A stretch of 64,000 bases of DNA from Fluviispira vulneris (GCF_014281055.1 NZ_JACRSE010000007.1:21822-85821), one strand, 5' to 3'; counted from the stretch's first letter, positions 43,310 through 53,369 are shown. Numbers and translations: made by a program. Notes: generated by a model not told the origin, from the sequence alone.

Positions 43310-44713
43310 TTATAACTTTAGCAATCTCTCAACAACTCTTTCCTTAGATGCAATTTCCAAATCTTCAGGTACACGTTGACCAGTCGTAAAGTAACTTAAT
43401 GGGATTTTTGCACTTACACTGCTATTTAATATTTCTCCAAATGCCCATGATTCATCAAGTTTTGTAAAAATCAAACTGCTTGGTGATAAAAATTTAAATC
43501 CTCTTATAGTTTCATCAATATCTCTTTGCTTCATGGTGCAAGACATGACGAGATGAAACTCAATAGGTAAAGGAACAGTTAACATTTTTCTTAAAAATTC
43601 CATTTGCTCATTAAATCTGGTACTAATTCCTGCTGTATCAATAAGAATATAATCATAATTATTATTTTTTGAGACATATTTTAATAATTCATTTTTATCA
43701 CTTGTCTCTGCAAATGGGCACTCTAATATTTTTGCATACACACGCAATTGATCGGAAGCTGCAATCCTATATGAGTCCATCGAAATAAGTTCAACAGATT
43801 TTCCATCTGTGATTTTTAATTTTGCAGCAATTTTTGCAATTGTTGTTGTTTTACCAACCCCTGTAGGGCCAACAAGACAGATTATTTTTTTTCTACCATT
43901 TTCTATTCGAAATGGTCCTGTCACTTTTAAATATTTAAATATAAATTTTATAGCATTACTTAAATAGAAATCTCTAGTTTTTTCTGGAGATGCAACCAAC
44001 TCTTCACTCAATTTAGGTTCTTCTAAACCTTTTAAAAATGTGGAAAGTTGACTGATAAAATTCTCTGAAACTCCAGCAGTTCTGAGCCTTATACCTATAT
44101 CTGTAATATGCGTGTTAGAGCCATCGACAGTTTTCTTATATTTTTCTTTCATAATATCATGTAATAGAAGTTTAATCTCTTGCATTTGTTCTGAAATATC
44201 AACTTGAGGTAACGCCTCTAATTCTTTTCTCACTTTAGAAATTTCGTTGCGGAGTACTCCTATATCTTCAATATTTTCAGGATTATCATAAAAATTTTTC
44301 CCACGATTTTGCTCTTGAGCTAAGATCCTTTCTTTAGGATTTTCTTTTTGCAAAGCACTGGCTAAAGTTTTTGCCATATTGCGTGTTTCAGGGTTCAAAT
44401 TGACAAGACTCGGGCTATTTTGTGGACGATATATTTTGGCATCACCTTTAACAACGGTTGCTTCATTTTTAGGTTTAATTTTTGGAAAATCAACTTTGGG
44501 CAAATTCTGCCCTGATTTTGGTGATATCACACGCCCATTCATAGTTGCATTTGCTGTTGCTGTGACTTCATAGATCCGACAATTTTTATCCAAATCCTCG
44601 GAATATATTTCTTTTTCTTTGGTAGAAAGAATGATTGCGTCACGGCCAAGCTCTAATTTAACAAGTTTTATTGCGTCTTGAAGTGAAAACGATTCAAACT
44701 TTCGAATTTCCAT
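43310..44713 (-). CDS. flhF: Flagellar biosynthesis GTPase FlhF
   Basis: A 467-residue SRP-type GTPase that places flagella at the pole. The basic N-terminal B domain starts KFESFSLQDAIKLVKLELG; the NG domain carries G1 CLVGPTGVGKTTTIAKI, G2-G3 LISMDSYRIAASDQL and ILIDTAGIS, and G4 FTKLDES. The ATG at 44713 has AAGGA eight bases upstream; the ATG at 44728 does not. It is followed by flhG and preceded by flhA. Confidence 0.95.
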   Translation of the reverse strand: MEIRKFESFSLQDAIKLVKLELGRDAIILSTKEKEIYSEDLDKNCRIYEVTATANATMNGRVISPKSGQNLPKVDFPKIKPKNEATVVKGDAKIYRPQNSPSLVNLNPETRNMAKTLASALQKENPKERILAQEQNRGKNFYDNPENIEDIGVLRNEISKVRKELEALPQVDISEQMQEIKLLLHDIMKEKYKKTVDGSNTHITDIGIRLRTAGVSENFISQLSTFLKGLEEPKLSEELVASPEKTRDFYLSNAIKFIFKYLKVTGPFRIENGRKKIICLVGPTGVGKTTTIAKIAAKLKITDGKSVELISMDSYRIAASDQLRVYAKILECPFAETSDKNELLKYVSKNNNYDYILIDTAGISTRFNEQMEFLRKMLTVPLPIEFHLVMSCTMKQRDIDETIRGFKFLSPSSLIFTKLDESWAFGEILNSSVSAKIPLSYFTTGQRVPEDLEIASKERVVERLLKL

Positions 44714-44745
44714 TTTTAAATCCTTCATAACAAATCAGTATAAAT

Positions 44746-46860
44746 TTAAATAATCATTTCTAAATTTTTAATATTAACATCCCCTGGAATTTCATCGTAT
44801 GATAGAACAACTAAATGAGGAATATATCGTGAAACTAAGCGTTGAAATGCTTGGCGCATTTTGGCGCTTATGAGAAGAACTGGCTGAGAGCCTTCTCTCT
44901 CAAAGGCGGAAATACTTTTCATCAATTTTTGTAAAATCTCTTGAGCATTTTTTGCATCTAAATTTATGTAGGAAGTGCCACTTTCAGTTGTCACAAGTCC
45001 TCCAGTTAAAATATCTTCTATCAAACGATCAAAGGTAACAACCAAAACTTCTTCCTTTTCATTCAAAAGTTTTTGCACAATATTTCTGCCAAAACTTTTG
45101 CGACATTGCTCAGAAAGAACATCGGGATTTTTAATAATTCTACAATGATCTGCTAAACACTCAAATAGGGTAAGAATGTCACGCACTGACACATCTTCAC
45201 GAAGCAGGTTTTGCACGACTTTAACAATTTCACCCAATGAAAGTCTATCTGCTTGAAGAACTTCATCGACTACTTTTGGATTTGTTTCTTTTAATTTATC
45301 TATTAAATATTGCATATCTTGCCGCGTGATAAGTTCTGCCGCATGCTCCTTTAAAACTTTTGTTACATGTGTTGCTATAACTGTAGAGCAATTCACAACT
45401 GTATATCCTCTAAATACAGCTTCATCTTTATCACGTTTGTGTACCCAAATTGCAGGCAATCCATAGACAGGATCTTTAGTTGTTTCACCGCTGATAGGAA
45501 GATCAACGCCGCCCGGATCCATTGCAAGAAAATAATCAACCATTAAATTTCCTTGACATATTTTATTGGATTTCAACAGTATTTGATAAGATCCAGGATC
45601 GAGTTGCAGATTGTCGCGCAACTGAACTTGCGGAATTATAATCCCCATTTCTTGAGCAAATTGTTTGCGGATACCTTGAATTCTATCTACCACTTCTCCG
45701 TCTTGAGCAGGGTCTATTAAAGGAACAAGCCCATGCCCAACTTCAATAGCAAGCATATCTATTTTCATAATGCTATCTAAATTATTTACGTCTTTTTCAT
45801 CTTTTTTACGTTCATCGGCATCTTTTAAACTCTCTTCTGTCTTCTTTTTATTTTCAATCCAATTATGCGACATTCTTCCAAGAAGAACGAGGATTGATCC
45901 CAATATAAAAAATGATAATTTTGGAAAACCAGGAATTAAAGCTAAACTAAAAATCAGTGCAGCAGCTATATAAAACGCTTTTGGGTGAATACGAATTTGA
46001 TTTAAAACTTCATTTCCTAAATTTCCTTCACTCGTTGCTCTTGTTACGATAATACCCGCAGCAGTGGAAATCATAAGCGCAGGTATCGCACTGATTAATC
46101 CATCCCCAACAGCAAAAAGTGTGAATTTTGCTGCTGAGTCTTGCGGGGTAAGATTGTGCATTAAAACACCGATTGCAAATCCTACAATTATATTAACAAC
46201 GGTAATAATAATTCCTGCAATCGCATCCCCTCGCACAAATTTACTCGCACCATCCATTGCACCATAAAAATCGGCTTCGTTTTCAACTGCTTTTCTTCTC
46301 TTTTTGGCTTCATCAGCATTGATATGGCCTGCATTTAATTCTGCATCGATTGCCATTTGTTTTCCAGGCATGGCATCCAATGTAAATCGAGCGGCAACTT
46401 CAGCAACTCGTCCTGCACCTTTAGTGATAACGATAAAATTGATCACCATTAAAATAATAAAGATGACAAAACCGACTACAAAATTCCCACCCACAACAAC
46501 TTTACCGAATCCAACTACTAAATTAGCAACTTCTCCATCGGCTCCATGTAGAAGTATATTTCGTGTTGTCGCAACGTTTAAAGAAAGTCTAAAAAGAGTG
46601 GATATCAATAATAAAGTAGGGAAAACTCCAAACTCTAGTGGCTTAGTAATATAAATACTTACTAACAAAATTATTAATGCGACAGATATGCTTATTGCCA
46701 ATAAAAAATCAAGAAAAAATACTGGCAAGGGGAAAATCATCATGAGAACTGTGCCAACAACAACAACAGCCATAATGAGATCAGGATTTTTTGCAATTGC
46801 TTTCGCTGTTAGTGAACTAGTTTGCGAATTTGTAACGACTTGTGTGGAACTTTTTGCCAT
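44746..46860 (-). CDS. flhA: Flagellar export apparatus protein FlhA
   Basis: A 704-residue component of the flagellar type III export gate. It has eight transmembrane segments in the first 330 residues with the FHIPEP signature region (LLLISTLFRLSLNVATTRNIL, GKQMAIDAELNAGHI) and a C-terminal cytoplasmic domain that forms the nonameric ring and docks chaperone-substrate complexes. The length is close to the usual 690-700. It follows flhB by three bases. Confidence 0.97.
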   Translation of the reverse strand: MAKSSTQVVTNSQTSSLTAKAIAKNPDLIMAVVVVGTVLMMIFPLPVFFLDFLLAISISVALIILLVSIYITKPLEFGVFPTLLLISTLFRLSLNVATTRNILLHGADGEVANLVVGFGKVVVGGNFVVGFVIFIILMVINFIVITKGAGRVAEVAARFTLDAMPGKQMAIDAELNAGHINADEAKKRRKAVENEADFYGAMDGASKFVRGDAIAGIIITVVNIIVGFAIGVLMHNLTPQDSAAKFTLFAVGDGLISAIPALMISTAAGIIVTRATSEGNLGNEVLNQIRIHPKAFYIAAALIFSLALIPGFPKLSFFILGSILVLLGRMSHNWIENKKKTEESLKDADERKKDEKDVNNLDSIMKIDMLAIEVGHGLVPLIDPAQDGEVVDRIQGIRKQFAQEMGIIIPQVQLRDNLQLDPGSYQILLKSNKICQGNLMVDYFLAMDPGGVDLPISGETTKDPVYGLPAIWVHKRDKDEAVFRGYTVVNCSTVIATHVTKVLKEHAAELITRQDMQYLIDKLKETNPKVVDEVLQADRLSLGEIVKVVQNLLREDVSVRDILTLFECLADHCRIIKNPDVLSEQCRKSFGRNIVQKLLNEKEEVLVVTFDRLIEDILTGGLVTTESGTSYINLDAKNAQEILQKLMKSISAFEREGSQPVLLISAKMRQAFQRLVSRYIPHLVVLSYDEIPGDVNIKNLEMII

Positions 46861-46863
46861 ACA

Positions 46864-47955
46864 CTATGCCTCAAATCTTTCAAAGTATTTCCTACCTCTA
46901 ATTTTATGAATATATTTGATCACTTCAATAACACTTTGATATAAAACAGGTGGTATTTCTTGCCCGACTTTTACAGTCTTATAAAGAGTTCGCGCAAGAG
47001 GTTTATTTTCTACAATCATTATATCGTGCTGTTTCGCAATTTCTCTAATTTTAAATGCAATTAGATCTTGTCCCTTTGCTAGGATTACAGGTGCTGTCAT
47101 TCCCTTTTTATAAAGGATAGCTACTGAAAAATGTTCTGGGTTTGTGACAACAAAACTAGCTTTAGGCACATCTCTCAAACTTTTTCTCATAACAAAATCG
47201 CGAGCCATTCTTTTTCTTTGAGATTTTAATAAAGGATCACCTTCATGCTTTTTAACTTCTTCTTTTAACTCCTGCTTTGTCATCTTCATATCTCTATTTA
47301 TTTTCCAAAAATTATAAGAAAAGTCACCACCTCCAATTACAACTCCTGCAGCACACATTACGAACATTAATTTTGCAATAGAATTACCTATATTCTTCAT
47401 ATAATCTAAATTATTGTAAAAATAGTTTTCGCTTGCTGAAAATATTTCGCTTTTTAAAACTAAAAAAATAAGAATACTAAAGATCAAACATTTAGTTACT
47501 ACTTTGACCAACTCTACAAATGAATTTAAACTAAACATTCTAGCAAATCCTGAAATTGGATTTAATTTTCCAATATTAAATATCATTTTCTTCCAAGACC
47601 AATTGAAACGTGTCACAGCTAATCCAATAAAAGATGGTAAAATAGAACATGCTAAGACAATAAAAATAAAGTGTGGTAATATTGGAGAAATAGCATAATA
47701 AATAATTTTTAAAAAACTTGAATAATCTACATAATACCCCGGGAAACCATACCATGCCCGCCGAAAACATTCCTGAAAAGCAAAAATAAGATTATGAGTT
47801 GAAAAATAAAAATAAGAAGTAAATAAAATAAGAGTGACACAAGCAACAATTTCTCGAGGGTTTGCTATGTTTCCTTCCTCACGAAATTGGTTCCGCTTTT
47901 CTTCGGTAGCTTCTTCTGTTTTATCTTCTTGTCCTTTTTCTTCCCGTTGTTCCAT
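46864..47955 (-). CDS. flhB: Flagellar export apparatus protein FlhB
   Basis: A 363-residue export-gate protein that switches substrate from rod/hook to filament. The N-terminus KTEEATEEKRNQFREEGNI is typical, followed by four membrane helices and a cytoplasmic domain. The autocleavage site reads VVTNPEHFSVA, with NPEH where most FlhB proteins have NPTH; the scissile Asn-Pro is kept. There is no proline-rich C-terminal tail. It lies between fliR and flhA in the usual order. Confidence 0.96.
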   Translation of the reverse strand: MEQREEKGQEDKTEEATEEKRNQFREEGNIANPREIVACVTLILFTSYFYFSTHNLIFAFQECFRRAWYGFPGYYVDYSSFLKIIYYAISPILPHFIFIVLACSILPSFIGLAVTRFNWSWKKMIFNIGKLNPISGFARMFSLNSFVELVKVVTKCLIFSILIFLVLKSEIFSASENYFYNNLDYMKNIGNSIAKLMFVMCAAGVVIGGGDFSYNFWKINRDMKMTKQELKEEVKKHEGDPLLKSQRKRMARDFVMRKSLRDVPKASFVVTNPEHFSVAILYKKGMTAPVILAKGQDLIAFKIREIAKQHDIMIVENKPLARTLYKTVKVGQEIPPVLYQSVIEVIKYIHKIRGRKYFERFEA

Positions 47956-47969
47956 TTTTCCTAATATCC

Positions 47970-48788
47970 TTATGGCGAATTTACTGGCACAAATACACGC
48001 CGCATAGATTCAAACCAAGCTACTTCTTTTTCCATTCCATAATTCCCAAGCAAGCTTATAAAAGATGTAATACTTATGAATAAAATAATCATAGAAATAA
48101 GAAAACTGAGTGGAAAGCTGACAATAAAAACATTTAAAGAAGGCAGTGCTCGATTGAGTAAGCCTAAAGAAATATTAATTAAAATCTGCACCGCAAGAAG
48201 AGGTGCCGCAAGACGAATTCCCAGTTCAAATGCTTCTTGAATAACTGAAACTGCAACTCTCGTTAAAGCTACTTTATCAGGAATTCCAGCAATTGGTACA
48301 GAAAGGAAAGATTTAACAATTCCTTCAATAAATATATGATGAATATTTAGAGTTAATATTAGAATAATGACAAACCAATTTTTCATAACAGAGAAAGATG
48401 ATTCGTGATCATTTAATCCAGGGCTAAACATGGATGCGACTTGAAAACCCATATTTATTCCCACTGTATGTGAAGCAACTGAAACAGCATAGATAACAAG
48501 TTTAGCTGCAAAACCAACAGCAAAGCCAAAAAAAACTTCATGCAAAGTAGCCATCGCTAAAGTAACGGCACTCCATTGTAATAATTTATCTGTATGGTAC
48601 ATTTTATCCGCAATTAAGGGATATAAAAAAAATGTAAATGCTAAACCCAATAATATTCTGAGTCTTATAGGGACAACCTGATCTCCAAAAATGGGTAAGA
48701 AAAAAAAGATAGTTGTAATCCGTAAAAATGCCATTATCGGCATTGGCCAAGTTTCAGGTTTAAATTGTATGACCGATAAAATATCCAT
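47970..48788 (-). CDS. fliR: Flagellar export apparatus protein FliR
   Basis: A 272-residue integral membrane protein with about six hydrophobic segments that joins FliP and FliQ to form the export gate core. Typical segments are MPIMAFLRITTIFFFLPIFG at the start and LLGLAFTFFLYPLI. The length is normal. It starts 6 bases after fliQ. Confidence 0.94.
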   Translation of the reverse strand: MDILSVIQFKPETWPMPIMAFLRITTIFFFLPIFGDQVVPIRLRILLGLAFTFFLYPLIADKMYHTDKLLQWSAVTLAMATLHEVFFGFAVGFAAKLVIYAVSVASHTVGINMGFQVASMFSPGLNDHESSFSVMKNWFVIILILTLNIHHIFIEGIVKSFLSVPIAGIPDKVALTRVAVSVIQEAFELGIRLAAPLLAVQILINISLGLLNRALPSLNVFIVSFPLSFLISMIILFISITSFISLLGNYGMEKEVAWFESMRRVFVPVNSP

Positions 48789-48794
48789 TTAATC

Positions 48795-49073
48795 TCACTT
48801 ATTTTGTCTAGATAATTCTGGAATTTTGTCATAAATTTTATGAGTATAATCATTTAATTTTCTCAACATCCAAGGCGACAAAATAATAAGTACAACCAAC
48901 ATAGCAGCAATCTTAGGGAGAAAACTTAATGTAGACTCATTTATTTGTGTCGCAGCTTGAAACACACTGACAAGTAAACCGACAACAAGGGCAACTCCTA
49001 ATAGAGGCAATGAAATTTCTACTGTTATATAGAGAACAGAAAGAATAATATCGATAACCTGCTGATTATTCAT
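48795..49073 (-). CDS. fliQ: Flagellar export apparatus protein FliQ
   Basis: A 92-residue protein with two transmembrane helices. The central VGLLVSVFQAATQINESTLS is the FliQ hallmark. It lies between fliP and fliR with short gaps. Confidence 0.96.
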   Translation of the reverse strand: MNNQQVIDIILSVLYITVEISLPLLGVALVVGLLVSVFQAATQINESTLSFLPKIAAMLVVLIILSPWMLRKLNDYTHKIYDKIPELSRQNK

Positions 49074-49084
49074 AAACTATCCCT

Positions 49085-49918
49085 CTAAATAAAACTTTTA
49101 ATCAAGGAACCTGCTAATAAATTCCAACCGTCAACGACGACAAATAATATTAATTTTAAAGGTAAACTGACAACAGTTGGAGGAAGCATCATCATTCCCA
49201 TTGCCATTAAAACGCTACTAACAATCATATCGATTACAATAAATGGTAGATAAACTAAAAAACCAATTTGAAAAGCCATTTTTAATTCACTAATGACAAA
49301 TGCTGGAACCAATACACGCATTGGAACATCATCTCTTTTCTCTGGTCTTTCAAGTTTACTCATTTGATAAAATAATTTTAAATCATCTTTTCTTACTTGA
49401 GCAATCATAAAATCATGTAAAGGTTTTTGACCAACTTCAAGAGCTTGCTGAGTTGTGATATCTTTTTGCATATAAGGAACAACCGCTGAGTCATAAATTT
49501 TTGTTATTGTTGGTGCCATAATGAAATAAGTAAGAAAAAGTGAAAGAGCAATTAGAATTTGATTTGGAGGCATAGTTGGAATTCCCAATGCTTGTCTTAA
49601 AAAAGAAAGCACGATAAGAATTCTCGTAAATGAACTCATTAGTAGTAAAATTGCTGGCCCAAAAGTAAGCAGTGTGAGAATTGCAACTACTTTTATTGCA
49701 GGAACAAAATCATCCTGATTTTCACCATTGGCAATATTAATTGAAAAAATAGGCATTGGACTTTTGCTGAGATCCAATTTATTTTGTACATTTGCATTGT
49801 CTCTTTGCCATGCTTTTTCAGATTTTTGTTCAGCATTTTTATTTTGTGCAAAATTACTTTGTGTAAAAAATATAGAAAATGATAGGAGCAATATCTTAAT
49901 ACAAAGAATAATTCTCAT
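49085..49918 (-). CDS. fliP: Flagellar export apparatus protein FliP
   Basis: A 277-residue export-gate protein. A cleavable signal sequence (ending near SNFAQN) and a periplasmic spacer precede the core: LTFGPAILLLMSSFTRILIV, LRQALGIPTMPPNQILIALS and the C-terminal MGMMMLPPTVVSLPLKLILF. The signal sequence and the four-helix core are usual for FliP. It stands between fliO and fliQ. Confidence 0.96.
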   Translation of the reverse strand: MRIILCIKILLLSFSIFFTQSNFAQNKNAEQKSEKAWQRDNANVQNKLDLSKSPMPIFSINIANGENQDDFVPAIKVVAILTLLTFGPAILLLMSSFTRILIVLSFLRQALGIPTMPPNQILIALSLFLTYFIMAPTITKIYDSAVVPYMQKDITTQQALEVGQKPLHDFMIAQVRKDDLKLFYQMSKLERPEKRDDVPMRVLVPAFVISELKMAFQIGFLVYLPFIVIDMIVSSVLMAMGMMMLPPTVVSLPLKLILFVVVDGWNLLAGSLIKSFI

Positions 49919-49942
49919 ATCATCTCCTCTTTATTGGTTCAG

Positions 49943-50953
49943 TTAGTTGAGCGGTTTCATCGAGCGAAGCTTTTCCCTAATTAAATTGGTAACATTTTCT
50001 ACACTATCACCATCTTCTTCTTTCTTTTTTAAATCCTTTTTACTTTCTGCTTCAAATTGATTAGCTAAATACTTAGGAAAATTTCCTGGTTTATTTTCAT
50101 CACCAATTTTCTCTCCATTTTTTTCCTCACTATTTTTCAACTTTTGAGTAAGAGAATTCGCATTCAAACTTTTTAATGCTTTTAAAAGAATGTCCGATTT
50201 CTTTTCAGCAACTTTGTCAGAGTTATTCGTTACAATTTCTTTTCTAAGCTCTGGTTTTTCTACAAAGGAACGGTCTGATTTAGAAAAAGTCATTTTATCA
50301 CTGATAAGATTTGGCTTTTTTTCAGTTATCTGTTTACTTTGATATCCACTATTTCCGCTTATTTCAGTCAAAAAATTAATGCCAGCTTCTGTATTGGATA
50401 CTACGATCTCTTGATCACGAATTCTTAAGATTAATACTTGTCTTTTTGGTGAAATGGACAAACTCGATACAACGTCCATGATTTTATCGGGGCGAGTCAA
50501 TGCAAATGACCCGCGTTTTTTCATTTTTACAAGAAAGTAACCACATACAGCTATGATTGAAATAAAACATATTGCTAAAGTAAAAAACTTTAATAAATCA
50601 GATCCTGATTTATTTTTAGGAGTGTCTTCCTTTAAAAAATCATAATCACTTTCTTTGGTCTTTATCTTTTCACTCGATTTGCTTTTTTTAGTTTCTAACT
50701 CAGTCTTTAAATTTTTCATTGCATCATTTTCAGGGGTTTTATTTGAGAGAATCATTTGCATTTGATTCTCTAAATTAATTTCTTTTATTTTTTCAGCGTT
50801 AGATATACCTTTTTCTAGCTCAGATTTCTGAACAGTTTCTTCTATTTTTTGCTCTGGAAATTGAATGGGTGGAACTATAGCTTCGTTGGAAGGTTGAGCA
50901 AAAATACTATTACTAATAAAAATTAAATTAAAGAAAATAAATATAAATTTCAT
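49943..50953 (-). CDS. fliO: FliO-like flagellar assembly protein
   Basis: A 336-residue protein with an N-terminal signal peptide (ending near IFAQPS), a Lys/Glu-rich periplasmic region, one membrane helix (about 125-145, FFTLAICFISIIAVCGYFLV) and the short FliO domain VSSLSISPKRQVLILRIRDQEIVVS. FliO helps FliP assemble its ring. The protein is much longer than typical FliO because of charged low-complexity regions on both sides. The ATG at 50953 has AGGGG upstream; a start at 50983 would overlap fliN. Gene order fliN-fliO-fliP supports the call. Confidence 0.85.
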   Translation of the reverse strand: MKFIFIFFNLIFISNSIFAQPSNEAIVPPIQFPEQKIEETVQKSELEKGISNAEKIKEINLENQMQMILSNKTPENDAMKNLKTELETKKSKSSEKIKTKESDYDFLKEDTPKNKSGSDLLKFFTLAICFISIIAVCGYFLVKMKKRGSFALTRPDKIMDVVSSLSISPKRQVLILRIRDQEIVVSNTEAGINFLTEISGNSGYQSKQITEKKPNLISDKMTFSKSDRSFVEKPELRKEIVTNNSDKVAEKKSDILLKALKSLNANSLTQKLKNSEEKNGEKIGDENKPGNFPKYLANQFEAESKKDLKKKEEDGDSVENVTNLIREKLRSMKPLN

Positions 50954-50979
50954 AAATTCCCCTTTTATCCAACGCGCTA

Positions 50980-51420
50980 TCAAACAGAATCTCCTGATGA
51001 AGATGCATCCATTCCAACACCGCTCATTACGTCAGTGAGACGCACTCCAAATTTTTCATTAACAACGACAACTTCTCCCATTGCCACAAGCTTATCGTTC
51101 ACATAAATTTCCATTGGTTCACCTGCCATTTTATCAAGTTCAATGACAGAGCCTTGCCCCAATTGTAATAAATCATTGACAAGAAGTTTTGTTCTGCCTA
51201 GCTCAACTGTGACTTTTAAAGGAACATCAAGAACCATTTTCATGCGTGAGATATCAAGATTTTTTAATGACTCATCATCTTTGGCTTGAGAAGAATTCCC
51301 TCCGCCACCACCCGAACTTGCTTCTGCAGGAGCAGCTTCTGCAGCTGGAGCCTCTCCCTCCGCTCCTTCATCACCTAAACCAAAATCTTCGGGTCGAAAT
51401 CCTTCATTTAAATCAGCCAT
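50980..51420 (-). CDS. fliN: Flagellar motor switch protein FliN
   Basis: A 146-residue C-ring protein. The SpoA-type C-terminal domain is clear: MKMVLDVPLKVTVELGRTKL, LLQLGQGSVIELDKMAGEP, VYVNDKLVAMGEVVVVNEKFG-like segments and GVRLTDV. An acidic, Ala/Gly/Ser-rich N-terminal linker (PAAEAAPAEASSGGGGGNSS) precedes it. The ATG at 51420 has GGAG nine bases upstream and begins one base after the fliM stop; a TTG at 51435 is less likely. Confidence 0.96.
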   Translation of the reverse strand: MADLNEGFRPEDFGLGDEGAEGEAPAAEAAPAEASSGGGGGNSSQAKDDESLKNLDISRMKMVLDVPLKVTVELGRTKLLVNDLLQLGQGSVIELDKMAGEPMEIYVNDKLVAMGEVVVVNEKFGVRLTDVMSGVGMDASSSGDSV

Positions 51421-51421
51421 A

Positions 51422-52399
51422 TCAATTATCTCCAATTAATTCTGTTATTTTAATTGCTTTATTACCTCTTATAATTCCAGGTATACCTCTAAATTTATGA
51501 ATACCTTCAACCATTACATCGAGTGCTTTGTCACAATCTCTTTCTAGAATAAGAACATCTCCACGGGCTATTTCCATTAAATCTCTCAAGTTGATCCAAC
51601 AATTTCCTAAGTTAACAGTTAAGTTAACACTCGTTCCCATCAACTGAGATTTAATTCTATTAATCCATATATGGTCAACTTCTAATTGTTCATTCTGAAA
51701 TCCAACACTCAATTTCGATTTAATAGGTTCAAGAGTTGAATAAGGTATGACTAATTTTATTGAACCACTCATTTTTTCAAGTTCAATATCAAATGCAGTT
51801 GAAATAACCACGTCACTTGGAGGGACAATTGCAACAAATTGTGGGTTTATTTCTGTACGTGAATAAGAAATTTTAATTGGAAAAACAGGTGCCCAAGCTT
51901 TTTCCAGATCATCAACAGCAGACATAACAATACGTCTAGCGACTTTAATTTCTATTTGAGTAAAATCTTTACCTTCAATCTTTGTATAAGGAACATCATT
52001 TCCACCAAATAAACTATCAACAAGCGCATATAGAAGTTTACTTTCTATAACCATCACTGCAGAACCGCGCAGAGGCTCGATGCGCAAAATATTTAAACAG
52101 CTCGGCAATGGAAGTGAATTCATAAATTCACCAAATTTAATTGGTCCAGAGCTATTCACACCAATATTTGCTACTTTTCTGAGTGCAGCAGATAAAGAAA
52201 TACGAAATAAGCGAATGAAACGATCGTGAATAATATCAAGTGTAGGCATGCGCCCACGAATAATTCTATCTTGATTCGCTAAATCATAATGCACAATACC
52301 AGATGCATCCTGCTTTCCCGCATCAGGTCCTTCGACTCGTCCGTCTGATACTGCATTTAATAAGGCGTCAACTTCGTTTTGACTTAATACTTGATCCAT
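51422..52399 (-). CDS. fliM: Flagellar motor switch protein FliM
   Basis: A 325-residue C-ring protein that binds CheY-P. The N-terminal LSQNEVDALLNAVSDG is the CheY-binding motif; the middle domain has HDRFIRLFRISLSAALRK and GSAVMVIESKLLYALVDSLF with the FGG turn; the SpoA-type C-terminal domain ends in GIPGIIRGNKAIKITE. The length is standard. It is preceded by fliL (3-base gap) and followed by fliN. Confidence 0.97.
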   Translation of the reverse strand: MDQVLSQNEVDALLNAVSDGRVEGPDAGKQDASGIVHYDLANQDRIIRGRMPTLDIIHDRFIRLFRISLSAALRKVANIGVNSSGPIKFGEFMNSLPLPSCLNILRIEPLRGSAVMVIESKLLYALVDSLFGGNDVPYTKIEGKDFTQIEIKVARRIVMSAVDDLEKAWAPVFPIKISYSRTEINPQFVAIVPPSDVVISTAFDIELEKMSGSIKLVIPYSTLEPIKSKLSVGFQNEQLEVDHIWINRIKSQLMGTSVNLTVNLGNCWINLRDLMEIARGDVLILERDCDKALDVMVEGIHKFRGIPGIIRGNKAIKITELIGDN

Positions 52400-52402
52400 T
52401 CC

Positions 52403-53206
52403 TTACTCCACAAAGAATTCGGTAAAGAAAACATTTTGAACAGGGCGATCTGAAACCTCATTCACTCTGTTTAAAATTTCTCTACGCAAACTTTCTTTTC
52501 CGTTATCTGAAATTAAATCCGATCTTGTCTTACTCGTGACAGCTGTAATAATAATGTCTTTAATCTGCGCTTCTCTTTTTTTGAGCTCCATCCCTTGATT
52601 TTCACCACCACGATATTCAATGGCAATTGCAATTCTTATAAAGCGATTTTCGATTGAGTTACCTAGATTTAAATCCAAGCGCGGAATCGAGAACGTATCA
52701 CCAAAGTTTGCTGTTCCTTTATTTGGGTCGGCCTTTGGATCGGCTGCTGCAGCTTTCGGGTCAGCTGGAGCCCCTCCCTTCGGATCATCCTTTTTCCCAT
52801 GGTCATCCTTCTTTTCATCCTTTTTTCCTTTGTCATCCTTCTTTTCATCTGGCTTTCCGTGATCATCTTTTTTCTCATCTTTTTTTCCCTTGTCATCCTT
52901 CTTTTCATCTGGCTTTCCGTGATCATCTTTTTTGCCATGATCATCTTTAGCTTTAGGATCTGCATGTGGATCTGCATTGGGATCGGCCATCGCTCCACCG
53001 TCTGCACCTTGCGCAGCGAGTGCCATCTGTTTCTTTGCGCTGATCGTTTTAAAGACAAAAAAACCACCCACTCCAAGTGCGACTAAAAGAACCCCGCCAA
53101 TTCCTGCAAATAAAGCAAATCTACTTTTTTTCTCTTCCTTTACATTGGGATCTTTCGCCTTATCATCTTTTTTCGCATCCCCTTTTTTTTCTTCAGCATC
53201 TGCCAT
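52403..53206 (-). CDS. fliL: FliL-like flagellar stator-associated protein with Lys/Asp repeats
   Basis: A 267-residue protein with a charged cytoplasmic N-terminus, one membrane helix (about 31-53) and a periplasmic FliL domain (about 165-267; IPRLDLNLGNSIENRFIRIA and the end DRPVQNVFFTEFFVE). FliL surrounds the stator and raises torque. Between helix and domain is a linker of about 100 residues rich in Asp, Lys, His, Pro and Gly, with a 20-residue unit repeated twice (about residues 100-139). It is the first gene of the flagellar run. Confidence 0.9.
   Translation of the reverse strand: MADAEEKKGDAKKDDKAKDPNVKEEKKSRFALFAGIGGVLLVALGVGGFFVFKTISAKKQMALAAQGADGGAMADPNADPHADPKAKDDHGKKDDHGKPDEKKDDKGKKDEKKDDHGKPDEKKDDKGKKDEKKDDHGKKDDPKGGAPADPKAAAADPKADPNKGTANFGDTFSIPRLDLNLGNSIENRFIRIAIAIEYRGGENQGMELKKREAQIKDIIITAVTSKTRSDLISDNGKESLRREILNRVNEVSDRPVQNVFFTEFFVE
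52790..52909. repeat. Tandem 60-bp repeat inside fliL
   Basis: Two adjoining 60-bp units encode the 20-residue unit DEKKDDKGKKDEKKDDHGKP, differing in the last residue. Further partial units flank them. The pattern suggests expansion and contraction by slippage, always in frame. Confidence 0.75.
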
Positions 53207-53369
53207 ACGTTCTTCCTAATTAAGATAAAAATATGGGTGAATTTTTTATTGCCTTCTTTTAATGAGTTTGCCATAAAATGCTTGAGCAGGTTTGTTCTTA
53301 ATGTCGCAAAAACGATCGGCAATCTTTTCCAGAGAGAGCAATTTCTGCCTGTTTAAAGGGAAATTTATA

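Noticed and set aside
52790..52909. Possible CRISPR array
   Set aside because: The 60-bp units adjoin without spacers and encode an in-frame protein repeat inside fliL.
52654..53086. Overlapping plus-strand frames of about 95 codons opposite fliL
   Set aside because: They are created by the Lys/Asp-rich repeat read in antisense and have no ribosome sites or family features.
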